DNA of 64,000 bases from Halichondria panicea (GCF_963675165.1 NC_087379.1:3104201-3168200); one strand, 5' to 3'; shown: positions 23,042-37,800, counted from the first letter of the stretch. Notes: a model not told the origin generated them from the sequence alone. Program-made: numbers and translations.

Positions 23042-24149
23042 TACCGTATAGCCAGAGATACAAAAGAAAGGGGATTGGAAACGACCGCCCACGCCCTATG
23101 TAAAAGGACTGACATCCGGTGAAGCACTCCGTGTAATTATTGCGCTCGCAAATAATTACATGGAAAAGTTTTATATCCCTGGTTTCTAGCTCTCCTATCC
23201 ACTAGAGATCACTCAGGGCCTGGGAGATACTTGAGAGAAGTAAGCTTATACCACTGACAAGCTCTAAGTCCGTTGTCTTCACTCGGTTTCCAATTTTTTT
23301 GAGTTTAGCTTGAATTACTCTATGTCAACTTTTCTCTGTCCCTCCTGTGAAGTCAAAACAGCAAAGGACATTGCTTGACTTGGTTATTATGTATCTAAGT
23401 GCTACATAGAATGGCTTCATGCTATAAATAAGCTGTACTGTTCATAAACGTTTGCAGTATAGTCCTTCAAACTGCTTTAGTATACTTTTAGACACGCCAC
23501 GGGCCTGTCCCTCCTACGACTTCATAGTAAAGGCTATTTCTTCTTGCATAGCATTTATTTGTCTAGTAATAGTGGCTGCATGGCTTAGTCGACTTTTTAG
23601 AGCTAAATTCTCTTTACTTTTTAGAAAAATCAACATTAAAAATGATCAATTTCACTGTTTCTATGTACAGCACATTGTAGAGCAGTCAAGACTGGTAATG
23701 AGCATGCTGACTATAAATATAATCCTTTGTAGTTTTAGCCACGCCCTATAACGCGGAATGCTTCACGCAAAAATTTCGTAAAAATTTCGTTTCCAATCCC
23801 CTTTCTTTTGTATCTCTGGTATAGCGGGTATATTTCGAGGGTGTAAATGTTCGCGGTTTTCGCGGATTGAGCCTCTACCGCGAAAATTTATACCCACGAA
23901 AATTTACATCTTTATTGAATAGTAGGCGTGTTCAGTATTATTGACCACACCTATCGACAATAAGAGGTGCCTCACCGTTATAGGCTAGGCCTGGATTCGA
24001 GGCTAACGGGTGTGGAGGTACAGCTGCATGTTGATGTGCGCAAGCGCCAAAAGGCTGGAACTCAGACCACGAAAATAAAATCCGCGAAATCCTTTGTAAT
24101 GGTCCATCCGCGAAAATTTATACCCTCGAAATATACCCTCTATACGGTA
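23042..24149. mobile_element. TA-flanked MITE of the CCGTATAG family, split by another insertion
   Basis: The left end is TACCGTATAG at 23042-23051 and the right end is CCCTCTATACGGTA, ending at 24149. Its body resumes at 23825 with CGGGTATATTTCGAGGG, which pairs with CCTCGAAATATACC at the right end. The interior has CGCGAAAATTTATACCC blocks. The 768-bp element at 23052-23819 separates the first 10 bp from the rest. Confidence 0.75.
23052..23819. mobile_element. 768-bp inverted-repeat element nested in the MITE
   Basis: The terminal inverted repeats are about 33 bp and start CCAGAGATACAAAAGAAAGG (23052) with the inverse ending CTCTGG (23819). A 5-bp duplication TATAG is present on both sides (23047-23051, 23820-23824). 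A 99-codon plus-strand frame inside (23452-23751) begins with TTG rather than ATG and has no recognisable domain, so I do not call it a gene. Superfamily unresolved. Confidence 0.75.
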
Positions 24150-24333
24150 GGTACAGTTAGTCTCATGAATCAACCGCCGTTAGTGTACAGTACTGTGGCG
24201 GAACTTGTGTGGCTTCCCATAACACCCACGCAATTGCATTAGCACTTATACGTGTAAAACATCTGAGCATTATAAGTGATATACATGCCATAATTATAAT
24301 TATACCCTAGCTGGCTATTAAACACTATAATTA

Positions 24334-24401
24334 TAGTCTCATGGATCAGCCCCCTCCTAAGAAGGTCCTTCAGCTCGAGGTCCGGCTGATCCATGAGACT
24401 A
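24334..24401. repeat. Perfect 18-bp inverted repeat (hairpin)
   Basis: TAGTCTCATGGATCAGCC (24334-24351) pairs with its exact complement at 24384-24401 around a 32-nt spacer. A related CTCATGAATCA fragment is at about 24162. It lies just downstream of the RasGEF stop codon and could be a short mobile element or a transcript hairpin; nothing decides which. Confidence 0.6.
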
Positions 24402-24683
24402 ATTAAACACACGCATAATTATGCATGCATACACTCACAATTAGAAATTAAAATGAACAGTATCAATAGGATAGGACACACAGGTGAGGGTGCATATTCA
24501 CACGAAGTTTAAACAAGATACAAAACATAGAAATTATGCAGTGAATTGAGTGAGTGGTGCATATCTCACAACTTGCACACAGTGGATTAGGTTACAATAG
24601 AGAAATAGGTGATAAATTAATGTTGCCAAAGAAGGCTGCCTGTGATCTCATTTGCTAACAGTTACTGGGCAGAGTCTCTTTCA

Positions 24684-27600
24684 TCACTTTCCCTTGTCCC
24701 TGTAGAGTTGAGGAATAAATACAATTTGACTACTAAATTGACATTAGTAGTTAGTGAGTGTAAGCGAGTGTAAGCGAGCTAAGTATCTGTATACCTAGTA
24801 GTCCTGTGCATAAACTAATATATACATAGGCTTAGGCGACAAATATTGACAAGACAGAATTAACATAGCACGCACACACACACACACACACACCTTGGCT
24901 CCCTCTGTAAGGAGACATCGTAGAGAACGTCAGTGTCTAAGAAGTGGAATCGTGTCAAATTCTCGTGGAGGGCAGGCACCTCCTCAAAGTTGTACGGTCG
25001 GTCCTGCAGTGAGACAATCACAATGGGTAATATGAGTAATGATACCACCTGTTTTTAAATAGGTAATGTGTGTGCGTGCACTCAGCAAGGGATATACAGC
25101 AAGCCAAAAAGTAATAATTGACTACCTAACTATAAGGTAGTGGGGACACACACGCAGTTCTAGGAATAAACACAGTACGTGTTGTTACACACAATGCAAT
25201 CATGTAGTCAAGGAAGGAGCATACACATAATTACTATATGCCAAGCATGTTCCAACTATGTTAAGTGAAGTTGGTAATGGACATGCCATATATACAACAG
25301 CTGCATGGTTTATGTACCCTACAGCTAATTGTAAGAGCGTGGAAACACATGAAAATGTGCATTAGTAGATGCTTAGCTAACACAAATACACCCACAACTC
25401 AAATGATGGGGCACTTGGAGAGTGGGAGTCACAATAAATACAGTCAGTCCTCACCTGTCTTAGTACCAGGTCTCTGATTTGATTGTAGATGAGCCTACAC
25501 TTTGAGAAGTTTATCAATCCGTCGTCGTGGAAATTAACATTGCCATTGTCCACAAAAGTCAGATCAGACATGTACAGACCACTGTAGAGAAAACAAATTA
25601 AATTGAAATTGTACTTTTTGTTATCAAAAGTGTGATCTTTACCGACACAATGTATCGGCCTTAGTAACTGTTACCATAGCTACACAACACTTACAGGTAT
25701 GGAATGCAAGGATTGCTGGATCTCTTCAGCTCATCTCTGAGCAGTTTGAAGTTATTCTCGGGTCTGGCCAGAGTCTGCAGTACCTCTAGTCTCTTAGTGG
25801 TGGCTTTGTCGAGCTTGGAGAAGCTCCTCTTGAGTCTGGAGATGGAAGGATGGGCCAGTCCATTCAGCAATGACATCAGAGTGCAGAGATTATGCATCCC
25901 TTGCAAGTGCTATACACGGGAAATAATTGCGTATTGATCTCACACAAGCGATGAGACTCGACAAATAATACATTGCATGCACCTAATCATATACGTGCAT
26001 GTAAAATAATGCACTAATCAAAGGAAAGTTCTTTTTACAATAGTTGGTGACTTACAGATGATATTTGGACAAAGTCTGATATTCTCTTTGCTCTTTCATG
26101 GACATCCTGCAATGAAACAAAAACAAGATTGTGATTTCAACGTACATGTACCTATGACACTAATTGGTAAAATAGCACAGTCTTTAGAATTTAGTTGGCT
26201 GTATTTATAACTATAGGTACTGACCCTTTGTGAGAGTATGGTGGTGGCCACCCACAGAGTGAGGTTGTTGATTCTGTCTACTAGTCGCAGGATATTGGCT
26301 GCACGATGCTTGTACTTGGCCTTCTGCCATGCCTGCACAAACAGAACACAACGATGTTAATTACAGGAGACTCTGATCATGGTAAAAGGGGTTCGCCATT
26401 ACTGCACTCTAGGTGGGGCCATTCTTAGAATATTGTGTATGCTTACAACATAATATATGAGGTTGGCAACTAAGTGGCCTTTTATCCCGTCTAGAGCAGT
26501 GTCTCATTTCTAGACCCTACATCTACGTACATCGTAAATCCTTGTCTACAGTTAGTACCACAATGTATGTTATAACATGATAAAGTTCATGCACTTATTT
26601 TACCCAATCTATAGCTAATTTATGCAAGGAACATATTATGAACCTTGTACAAAACAATGAAACTAACCATATCGAAGAAGTAAACTATAAGGTAAGTATT
26701 GTATAACAATTAATGCTGAAAGTAAACACAGTTTGCGCTACATAATCACAATATAGAGTGAATGCATTGTCCTACCTGGTTTAGTAGTTCACATGGTTTG
26801 ATCTTGGCAAAGAGAGTGAAGTCAATAATGGTCATTTGTCGGGCCACTTCCTCTGGGTCAAAGTCAAAGATTGTGAGTAAACCTGTCGAATTAGCGGATG
26901 GGAACTGTGTGTGTGTGTGTGTGTGTGTGGTGAGTGGGTAAATGTTTGAAGAGACACAAGTTTGGACGAAATAGTGCCCTGTATCTACAGGACCTGTGCA
27001 TAGAATGCATACATGTACACCTGTTACCTTTACAAATAAAAAATTGTTACCTTTACTGGGGGTGGTGGGTCACGGAACATTTTCAAGTTCTTCTTCTGAA
27101 TCACTCCCTAAAGAATCAGTGAAGCACCATTAATACATGAAGAACATTGAGAGTTCAACTACGTAACAGCTACATGTAATAATTGTGCATGTAACATGTG
27201 CCAAACAGTGTGTGAGCTCACCTTGATGACCATGATGTTGGTTCTGAGTGGTTTACACAGTCGAGGGTGGTCCAGTATCAACACAGTACTGACAAACTGG
27301 AGCAGGGCATCTTGCAGCGGGACATTGTCTGCATGGAGACAAACAATCATTGTTACGTCTTGGTGTAATGATGGAACAGACATTTGCTGACGTAAGACCA
27401 TAACTATTTTGGCTCAAATGCAACAGTAATGTATTTGGACAAGCACGTACATGTTCCCAACAAAACAACATTCCCTCAATTGTCAGGTTATGGTGTTACA
27501 AGCTTACAGTACTGACATTGAGCCCGAGCACATGTAAACAAGCTTGTACGTAGTTGTTAGCAATAATTAATTCATTGTTCAATATTATGTCATAGGAATG

Positions 27601-28812
27601 CTCTTGGCTATTGTTTTAAGAGAACCAACCATCACAGTAATAGCAAGCTCACCTTTGAAGTCGACACTAAGCTCCACCCACAGTTTGAGAGCGTTGATGA
27701 CACGAGCCTGAATGGTCTGCTTCATGACGGCAAAGCCCTGAGGAGACATGCCTTCTGGCCTCACTACGTTGTAGCGTTCTAACAGCTTGCGTAGGAGGCG
27801 GTCAGGGGTGGCAAACGACTGATACGTATACAGGAAGGTCTTCACAAATTCTATGTCTGTGAGTGGTAAGAGGAAAAGAGTGTTTGCACAGTCACTGAAT
27901 GTAAAATTATACAACACGGAAAAGAACAGGTAGCCACGACACAGTGAAACTTATTCATGAGGGGTGACCCCTACATGGGTAAGACCTTCACAGTGGAGCT
28001 AACAGAGTCTGAATCAATCTTTAATAACTTGGCTATGCAATGTGTGACTTACTTACTTACATGCACGATACACTGTTTTCACTCGAACAGAATTTGGGTA
28101 TAATTATACAGTATACATGTATCAAAATGTGTACAAATTAAGTGTCACTTTCGGGTGCACTGTGGTTTCTTACTACATGTACTTACAATCGAACAGATTT
28201 CCAATTTGTACACTAATGCGAGCAGCAAATTACCACACAAACTTCCCACCACACAGCATGGAACTGGACATAACTTCAATTGCCTACAAGCTAGGGAGGC
28301 CAGATTCCCTCAAACCTTCCATCACAGTTATATCCATATAAGTACATATATATATAGCAGGTGTATACGTGCACATCCAATAATATCCGGGTACCCAATA
28401 AACAGCCGAATTGACGGTCTAGAACCATACACAAGCACAGGCAATAAAATTATGGAACACAAATTTCCTTACCATGATCTTTTTCGGAGGTGACTCTCTC
28501 CACCAGTTTGTTGAAGGTAGCCCCAGCCACTGTGCCTGGCTTGCTGACATTGTAGCGCAAGTTCTTTTCAGAGTCTGGGCCCTCGTCCCACACATTGGTG
28601 TCGTCTTGTATGGCTGAGGGGGTGGGTGGTGAGTGTGTGTATAGTTACGTGTACTGAATACATCATGCACCGCAGTCGTAGGAGTGGATATCTGAGTCTA
28701 TAGCTACAAACATTATCATGCACATGCGTGTAGAGTCTAATTTCAAGGGGAAAACAGTACATGTACGTGTAACCACTTAGTTACCTGGTATCAGAGAATC
28801 TCTTCTGTCAAT
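24684..28812 (-). other. RasGEF gene: REM and CDC25-type catalytic exons
   Basis: Residues about 814-975 form the REM (RasGEF-N) region, with FNKLVERVTSEKDHDIEFVK and TFLYTYQSFATPDRLLRKLL, the usual signature. Residues about 984-1230 form the catalytic region: LTIFDFDPEEVARQMTIIDF at its start, RAANILRLVDRINNLTLWVA, then IPYLGLYMSDLTFVDNGN and LINFSKCRLIYNQI, the most conserved RasGEF blocks. Length and order fit SOS, RasGRF and RapGEF catalytic cores. All key motifs are intact here, unlike in the pseudogene. The C-terminus ends a few residues after the catalytic domain (REPRDKGK), with no SH3-binding or RA tail. Which GTPase is used (Ras, Rap or Ral) cannot be told from these motifs. Confidence 0.92.
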
Positions 28813-31800
28813 CTGTAACAGTGAATAGAAACAAAGAAATGTCATACAAGAACGTCTGTAGTTAATGGCAACGTGAGTGAGTGCATATGCAGGCCATTAA
28901 AGAACAAGCTCTGCTATAGTGACGCTACCATACACAACAATTGTTGTCAGGTGGTCATGCTATAGCTAGTCTCCTGGCATCATCCAACTATGGGATTTTA
29001 TCATAGCACAAATCAAAAAGCAATGGGCTTGGAGCTATTGTGCATGAGAAATCACTAGCTACATATAACAATTCCTAACATCCTTAAATATGTTTCAATC
29101 TCTCAAATAACACTGTGCTTGGCTATAATTATAATGTACAGAGTGGACAATAATGGTGCAAATAATGGTTGTCTCACCTCTTCTCTCTGATTAAAGACCC
29201 TCTTGCCGCCCCTTCTGATGGGACTGGCGGCCTCCTCCCCACGGTACACGAGTGAGACATGTTCCTGCTCTAGAATGCCTTGGTTGTGCAGAGAGACAGA
29301 GAGGTCCAGCTCTATGCCTGTGTGTGTGTGATGTGGGGTGTGTGATGTGCGGTATTACACCAGAGTGGATGCATGGTTGCTTGCAAAGAGATAGCTAGAC
29401 TGACTGAACCAAAATCACCTACAGAGCTGCACTGCATCTACGCAGACTAAATATTGTTATTGTTCAATTGCATGTGTGCGTTAAGAGATGGCAAACAGGT
29501 AAACTGTTTTGGACTGAGACAATGAACGAAGTGCTATACAATTGATTAATTGTGTCAACAATTACACATGACACACAAACACTTCACGCACAGTGATTTG
29601 GAGCACTCATTGATTTACCTTTACCTGCATACTGCAACCCGTAGTGTGAGGAGTGCCTCAGGCCGTAGCGTCTGGCCAGGTAGTCTCTCAATACTCTGCC
29701 TGGTTTACTGAAGTCCACTTGAACCGTGGTTCTACTGCAGGACAACAGGGAAAAAAGTTTAGTATACGAGCGTCCAAGTTAACTAAAGTAGTGAAGGTGC
29801 AATTACGTTATCCTCTGTATATTTCCTGGTGAAACTGCAATACACAAAATGCACACTGAAAGGCACAACAGTGCTTGTGTATACTATAATCAAACTGCAA
29901 CACACACACAAAGCATTAATAGCTATGAATAGCTGTGCCTACAGTGGACCAGTGCTGAAACTGCAATTGCCACACACACACACACACAGAGCACAAGAAG
30001 TACCTGGTACTGAAGTGTGTGTACAAAGAAACCTATCAACTATATTCACTTTTTAAATAGTAAGATATTAGAGAGTCCCAAAGGCTCCTAGTATTACCAC
30101 CTGTATACATAGGCTACATCTTTAGAATGTTGTTGCCGAGGGTACGCAACAGCTGCACATAATTTATTGAACCAACAATAGAGCTATGTGTTATGGGCTG
30201 AGATATTGGATATTGCACATGCAGTGTCATTGTGTACATGCAAGCCAAGCTATGACAGGTATGCAGAGGCTGAATAATGTGCATCCAAAGTAGCATGCCT
30301 TATGAGAATCGTTAACATGAATAGACAATGGCCGCCAGGAGCCAGAAATCTGTTGCAATGTTTACCTGTCTTCAGCAGAGTCGAAGGAGACCTTGATGGG
30401 TTTGTGAACCATGTGCAACACTAGGCTGTCCTGATAGCCACCTGCAGTAGAGGAAGCTAGTCAACAGCAGTCTTTCAATGTAACTATTAATTGGCTTATT
30501 ATGTTCTGGTACTGTTAGACAAAATAATGAGTAGACAGGTGAATTTTGTTGGTAGAAGCTTAATAATGGTTGAGGTTGAGCTAGCTGGCTCTAGCCTAAA
30601 CCAGAACCCTACAAAACATACTTGAAAACAAACTACCCAGTACCCAAAAACAAAGTGATATCGACACATGCAACTTTGTTTTCTAGCTAAAATGACCAAA
30701 CTAACTGGCTTTACGTATATTGGAGTGTGTTGTACTAACCTTGGTAGTGTGAGTCAAGATAGGTCCACATTTGAGAGTCCAATGGGAGCTCAGTATCATC
30801 GTGGAAGTAGAGACCATAGTAACGAGGGTCATACTCCAGTGACCTATAGTGTGAATACAAGAAGAAAATGATGGGAGAACGAGAGAGAATATTAACCTGA
30901 CACAGATTGTAATTCAAAAATATATATAGCATAAACTCGAGACAATTTTTGCAAGCTAGCAAACACCACCAAACCAGTGTTTTCATCGAAGCATTAAAAC
31001 TACGACCCTCAGAGCAGTCCCCACAATTTCTCTCACCTCTGATGACAGAGAAGATCGACGACCTCTGATACCAGGGTGTCTTGTGCCACTAGTAACTCCA
31101 GTGTGCCGTAGGTTTTGTCCTCATTACCAAAGTGATCGTGTGGGAAGACTCTGAACTCAAACACCATTGGACGATACTTTGGACGAAATTCCAACACATC
31201 CTACGACGAATAGACACAATATCAACTGAATGTCTACACCAAGTAAATTTGGAAGTAGGCAAATTTGTGCTCAATAGGTGAATAGACGTCAAGTACATGT
31301 ACTCATGATATATTTGGCAAAATCCATTTAGACGTCCATTCAACTATTCAAAAATGGTTTATAATGAGAATGAGCAATCAGAGGGAGTGTTCAGTGTTCA
31401 ATTCAGCCATCAAAGAGGCTCCTCGCACAAAACAATCGGAATGGCATGTATATATACCCATATTATCACCGCAAGCTAAGAAACGTACCAATTCGATCAC
31501 TATACTGTATATAATATATTCTAGTAATACAGTACACTTATTTAATGCAGCCTCTGAGCATACACTGTGTACACCTGACAATGGTCACGTAAATAAAGAC
31601 GATTGTGGGGAAAATTGAACATTCATTTTTCTCTCTACCGGCCTATTGATTTTTTGTATATATGCATGTACAGTGCCAACAGTGAATAGAGAGTCCATTT
31701 ATTTTACGCTATTTAATGACAATTAAGTGGTTCTCTAGGGAGTGACTTGTAAATCTGTAGGCAGTGTTGCACTAAACAATGATTGTATTGTTTCAATGTA

Positions 31801-34800
31801 GGCAGTGTGACGGTGTCTAGCGTCAACATACCGTAGCTTTCAGCTTGTATGCAGCCAAGAATTTGTAATCTTCCATCCAAAGTCCATGGACGTCCGATTC
31901 TCGTGATTGAAGATATAGAGCCATGTGGACCCAGCGAGAGCTGTCTGGATCAGGGATACGTCGTTTCAGAGTGCTGTGTGTGTGTGTGTGTGTGGGTGTG
32001 TGAGCGAGGAGGTTTCAAGTGGTTGTGCTACATCTACACAGGAAGGTAGGGACATGACTATTCAGGAACAGATGTTGACATTATAGTATGTAGCTTTACT
32101 ATTTCTGTCCGAACTGTAAACTGTTCGAGACAGCTTCACTAGCGCTACCTGAAACCTAAGACACAGGCCAAACCTAACTCTGTCATGCAAATAATGTCCT
32201 AGAAATATCCCATAGAGCTGGTGCTGCATGCTGTTTTTCTCATCTGTGCCATACAACCGAATGGGAACTTTATATATGATCATGTATAGGTGTTGTGGGC
32301 ATGCACATGCAGTGTGATCAACTATCTCACCTGATGAGTTCTCCAACTGTTTCGTCAAGTGACACTTTAACTTTCCTTGAGCTTTGAATGACAGGTATTT
32401 TGACCGTGAGGATCACTGAGTGGAGCCGACCAACAGACAACTGCAGTGAGAGAGCACAGCTAATAGCAACTGCATCACATCACATCACATGCAGCCACGT
32501 AATATAGGTACAGCATCAGGTTAGTATACATTAGGAGAGCTCCATTTTTATAATGTTATACTGTTCATTACAGTACCGGCCATCAAAATCACAGCCAATA
32601 CATGAGCTGTTTGCAGCACATAACTATAGTGCAACTAGGAGGACACTTGTGCAGGAAAGTGCAGAATAGCTCAATTTAGCTGCATACATGATATCACATA
32701 ATAGATGACTACACTGAACTAATAGTCTACATAATAGCAGAGCTCTATGCAGTATTACTTACATACACTGCTTGCTCTAGACCTTTAGGCTAGTTAGAGA
32801 CTAGCTAGTAACAAGACTAAGAACACTTGGCCAAACTGACTGGAACTAGAAAAGTGATTTATATTGACTGGCACAGATGTTTTGAATAGCAGGTGTCACG
32901 CCCACAAATCAATTAGTCAACAATACCACTGCTATGGATATGGAAGTCCCTAGGCAACTAATTTCCTCTGCACGTGCCAACCACTTACACACCTGCACTA
33001 CAGCAACTACAGCAACTTTGTAATGTGGGTAACCCTATTATACTTCAAACACTTTCCTAAGCTATTGATGCCTAAAGGGAAGTCACGTAGTTTTTTATGG
33101 CTGTACACGGTGGGTGTAGCAGCTGTATACAATGTATTATAGTGACACACATGCTGGAACACATACATTAAATAAAGCAGCAAATCAATAAAGCAGCAAA
33201 TCAATCAAATCCCCATCTTTGTCCGGTTCTTTTTACAGCAAAATTACTAAGTTTCTGAGAGACTGGGCTAAGAGATAGATCAAACAGTGGAACCAGAACT
33301 AGGAAGTGCTGCATGGGAAAGTACTTACCTTTGTAAGAACTTATAAGGACTTCATCTACTCTAAGCCTTTGATGATGTCCATGACAACAATACTATTTAG
33401 TAATGCTCTTAGTGAGGTAAACCGATTTGAGCCAGTTGACAAATACATCATTATAAGAATATATAATACCCTATCAGAGGATTACAAAGGCTTTATACTA
33501 TATATAAAGGTGCTAGGTCCCTTACTATAATTATTCCCATAGTGAAACGAAGACTACTCTCAAAATAATGGAATGAATGATGTCAACAATCTAAAGATCT
33601 CGTGAGCATACATCAAGAATTTCTGTTATGCTCTTGCTTTCAGAGCTATTAAGTGTGAGAAGCACTTTCTGAGGGACAACAATTCTGCTGGTTTCATGCA
33701 GAATTACTATACATGTCCAGTACATGGCATAAAGCACACATGCAGGAGTGGTTACAAGCACTCACCCGACACTCGAGCACGTCAGTAGGCAGGATGTGGT
33801 AGTAGATCATACTGTCAGACGAGTCCAGGCTGCAGGGACAATGAGGTAATGAGTTAAGGTATTATGTGAAAGGATATGTTTTGGTGCAGTGGCAGCTACA
33901 TGCATGCTTATACGTAGTGGGTGCTTAACTATAGACACAAGGGCTAGCCATTCGCAACTGAGGAATGTCTCAATATTGGCTATTGTGAAGCTGGTTTTCA
34001 AAGCAGAAACACGATGTAAATGTATAAATGTACATGTACATGTCAATCTGTGAAACTAAAATTGAGAAATTTTTGACGAGTGTTCATCCACAAAAAATGT
34101 ATAATTACAATGGTCGCACAATCAGTCAACAATCTGGTACACTACCTCAGTGGCTCAATGGTCTAATCCCTGAGTTATAAGTTATGATTACTACATCCAG
34201 CGCAACACAAGGAAAAGGGTATTCTCTGCAGTGTCAAAGTATGCACTGTGAGAGAACAAAAGGCTTTGGATAGGTGCAAGACCTGTGGTCAAAGTCACAT
34301 CCAGTGCAACACAAGGAAAAGGGTATTCTCTGCAGTGTCAAAGTATGCACTGTGAGAGAACAAAAGGCTTTGGATAGGTGCAAGACCTGTGGTCAAAGTC
34401 AAGAGGTGAGATAATGAAAGTTCCTGAGTTAACTGATTCACCGACACAGCTTACTTTAGTGGTGACAATGGTTTCTTTGAACAAACAATAAACACTCAAA
34501 CGTTGGTGCCCAAATCCTTACAACAATAAAACCTATATTACAAGTGACAAGTGACACACTCTATATGTACATGTAAAAGGTAAAAGCTGGTTTCTAACAC
34601 CGGTGCTTACGCAAGCATTTTGCAAGACTCTAGATGGTGTTCACATGCATGTGAGGGGTGCCTAACAAGTGTATGTGCTGTTAAAGGTATAGCTTTTAAT
34701 CAGCAGTGCACCAAGGAAACTCCTCATATGGTGCGGTGGCAGCTACATGCATGCTTATACGTAGTGGTGCTTAACTATAGACTCAAGGGCTAGCCATTCG

Positions 34801-37800
34801 CAACTGAGGAATGTCTCAAAGCCAGACGGGTCGTCAAGGAAACATGTCAGCGGAACCACATTTATAGAGTACAATAGTAATTGAGAGCTCTCTGACACAT
34901 TCTACTGGGAACACTGAACTTGCTGGCACTGTGGTAGTGTACTAGAGAGTGAGCAAGAGGTGTCAGTCAAAATGGACGTGTTTTAATGCTGGTGCACTTG
35001 GATGGACTGTCAGTTACATAATGCACTAGACTGTGCCTTGTGCATTATGTAACCGACAGTCCATCCTCGGCACACAAATTAAACAATTAAATATTGGCTA
35101 GGTGTGTCTCTAAATAATTATAAAGAACAGAAATACTATCTACCACCACCACCACCCCCCACAACACTCCCTACACAAATCTCGGGCAATGTGGCAGCAG
35201 ATGTAACATGATAGCATAAACACAAGGGGAGATTATGAAAACATCACACACTTTAAACTTTTAAGGACACGAGGCTACAGATTGGCTAGGGAATTTGGAC
35301 ATGAATGCTAATCCCACCACCCACTGACTACGGAACGATGACTTGTACAGTTGCCCTTCTATACTAATAGTGTACAAGTGACATTGACAGCATAGCTTTT
35401 GATGTCTACAATGCAAATTGAATTGGAGGATATCGTATATCAGGTTGCGAATACGAGGTTAATCGAATGCGAATGATACTGTGCAAGCCAGATTGCGTTT
35501 CTAACTATTTGCAAAACATGGGAAATTGCATGAGCATGCTAACACTTTGGGTGTATTCATGGCTACAAGACTGCATAAGATACTAAAGTCGCATACATCT
35601 TCAGTGGAGGGAGGGTGCAGGTAATGGTTGCAATAGTTCCCCAAAAGATGCTACTTTACTACATAATTATGTCAGTACACTCTTTTGGTAAGTGATCGTT
35701 AAGGGAGTAATAAGCTATAATTAGTGCAATGATCCCTTACCAGATTCAATACAATAATTATTTTGGCAAAGATGGTTTGCTCAAAAAACTGGCAAGCTAC
35801 CATTATTATCTGCTTATAGTGATCCCTACCAACTTAATTCTAACCATGCTACCACACTGTACCACTGTACCGATTCACAGCTACAGATGCACTTGTAGCA
35901 CATTTGACACACTCAGATTGAATTCGTTGCATGGCTCCCCGCACACAAACTAGGGAATAAAACTAAATTACACGTCAGAGGTAAACATAACACAACTCAC
36001 CCGCCCACGAGGTTGAACCCTAGACAAAGGTTAATGTGCCGTGCACAAACATAAACATGCTGTCAGAACTGTTAAAACTAGCCATGCTATAATCCCCAAT
36101 CCATTTCTTAGCTAGATGACAAACAAGTTAACCCCCCACCACACATTTCATTATTCACGCAGAACAAAACATTCCAGCTGGGTCCTAGACACACTACACT
36201 TGAACTCTAACCCAACATGGGAATAGGGAGGGAGTACGTCATTGACCTTTGAACTTATATGTATAAACAGATAAGTAAGAAGCAGCTCATATATAGGAAG
36301 TTGGACACGCATCATCAATCACGTGACATTCCTAAGCGCTAACCATAGATACTAAACAACTTTAAACGGGTACCTCTGACTTTACTGAGCTTATTAACAC
36401 TTGACTATATGGACTGGTCCAACCAGACAACCGACACAGCTAGAGTAAGAATATATATTTCAGCGGTGCTGTATGTAGCTTGCACTGTGCACTGTACTGG
36501 CTGGCAAGAATCTAGTAACTCTATGCACTGATTGCTGGGGATCGATCGAGTTGGTTAATGAAAGGTTCAATTTTGCAGAGAGTTAATGTTGCCTTCAGTC
36601 TCTAATGACCGTGCAACAACAAACAAACTTTACATGGAGAATCATTGATCTGTGCAAGCTCAGCAAAAAGTAGTGCACGTCATCGTGTCTAACCTCCTCT
36701 GGAAGCAGCTATACATTGCATAAAATCCATAATTACCCGAGGCGCGCGTGGGTGGCCACGGGTATAGTAGTACGTTGTTTGTTTGTAATAATTATGTGAG
36801 CCTACTCACCTGGGTGCCAAAGCACTGCGTTTACAGCATGGATAGCCTCCACACAACAAGTTAATTGTGGCAGATTTCGATGTTAAAGCTTCTTTGTCGT
36901 ATAAAAGCAAGCAAAAGCTAGCAAGTTGCCTAGCTCTACACGTGACCTTTTTCAAGGTAGATCTACATATTGCAGCTGAAGTGATCCTTTACCGGTCTCT
37001 ATTAAAAGTAGAATTGTAGGTAATTGTTGCTTCTTTACTCCTCTGGTTTTTATAAATCTATTTATTCATGTCAACAGCCGAGGGTTAGCACTTCAGTGCT
37101 CTAGTTTGTTTGTTTGTGTGTGATATGTACACGTGAGTCTACTCACCTGGATGCCATAGCACTGCATTTACAGCATGCATGTCCACACAACAAGTTATTA
37201 TGGCAGATTTCGATTAAAGCTTCGTTGTTGTATAAAAGCGAGCAAAAGCTAAAAGCTAAAAGCTTAAATTTGCACGATGGTTAGCTCGATCTACACGCGA
37301 CCTTTATTCGAAGTAGATCTACATATTTGCAGCTGAAATGATCCTTACCTGTTTCTATTAACAGTTTGTTGCTTCTTTATTAAGGTATAACTTAGATTTA
37401 TTCATGTCATGTCAACAGCCGAGGGTTAGCAGCACTTCAGTGCTCTAGTTTATCCATATCTACGGAGTAAAGATTTCTATTAAAACTAAGCTTTACAAAC
37501 GGTTTAAACCTTTAGCACTGAAATGCTATTCTCACCGACCAGATCGAGTGCTGTACAAATGTGATGTGAAACTCAGTAGTACCGTGCAATGCGAAATTTT
37601 TGCTGTTTTCGAGGGATAAAAATCCTTCACGAAATTGTTAATTTGAGTGCCTTGAAACTTTTGTGCTATAATTTATGGTGCATGAACATGGAGTACATGT
37701 AGCTAGGAGGGGCAATGAAAATAACCTATACAGATACAGGGGTATATCATATCAGACTCGAATGCTTTGACAAGGCTTTGAACGGCAGTGGTGCATGCAC

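Noticed and set aside
23452-23751. 99-codon frame inside the nested element
   Set aside because: Starts with TTG, has no transposase motif, and its hydrophobic stretch is not enough to call a gene.
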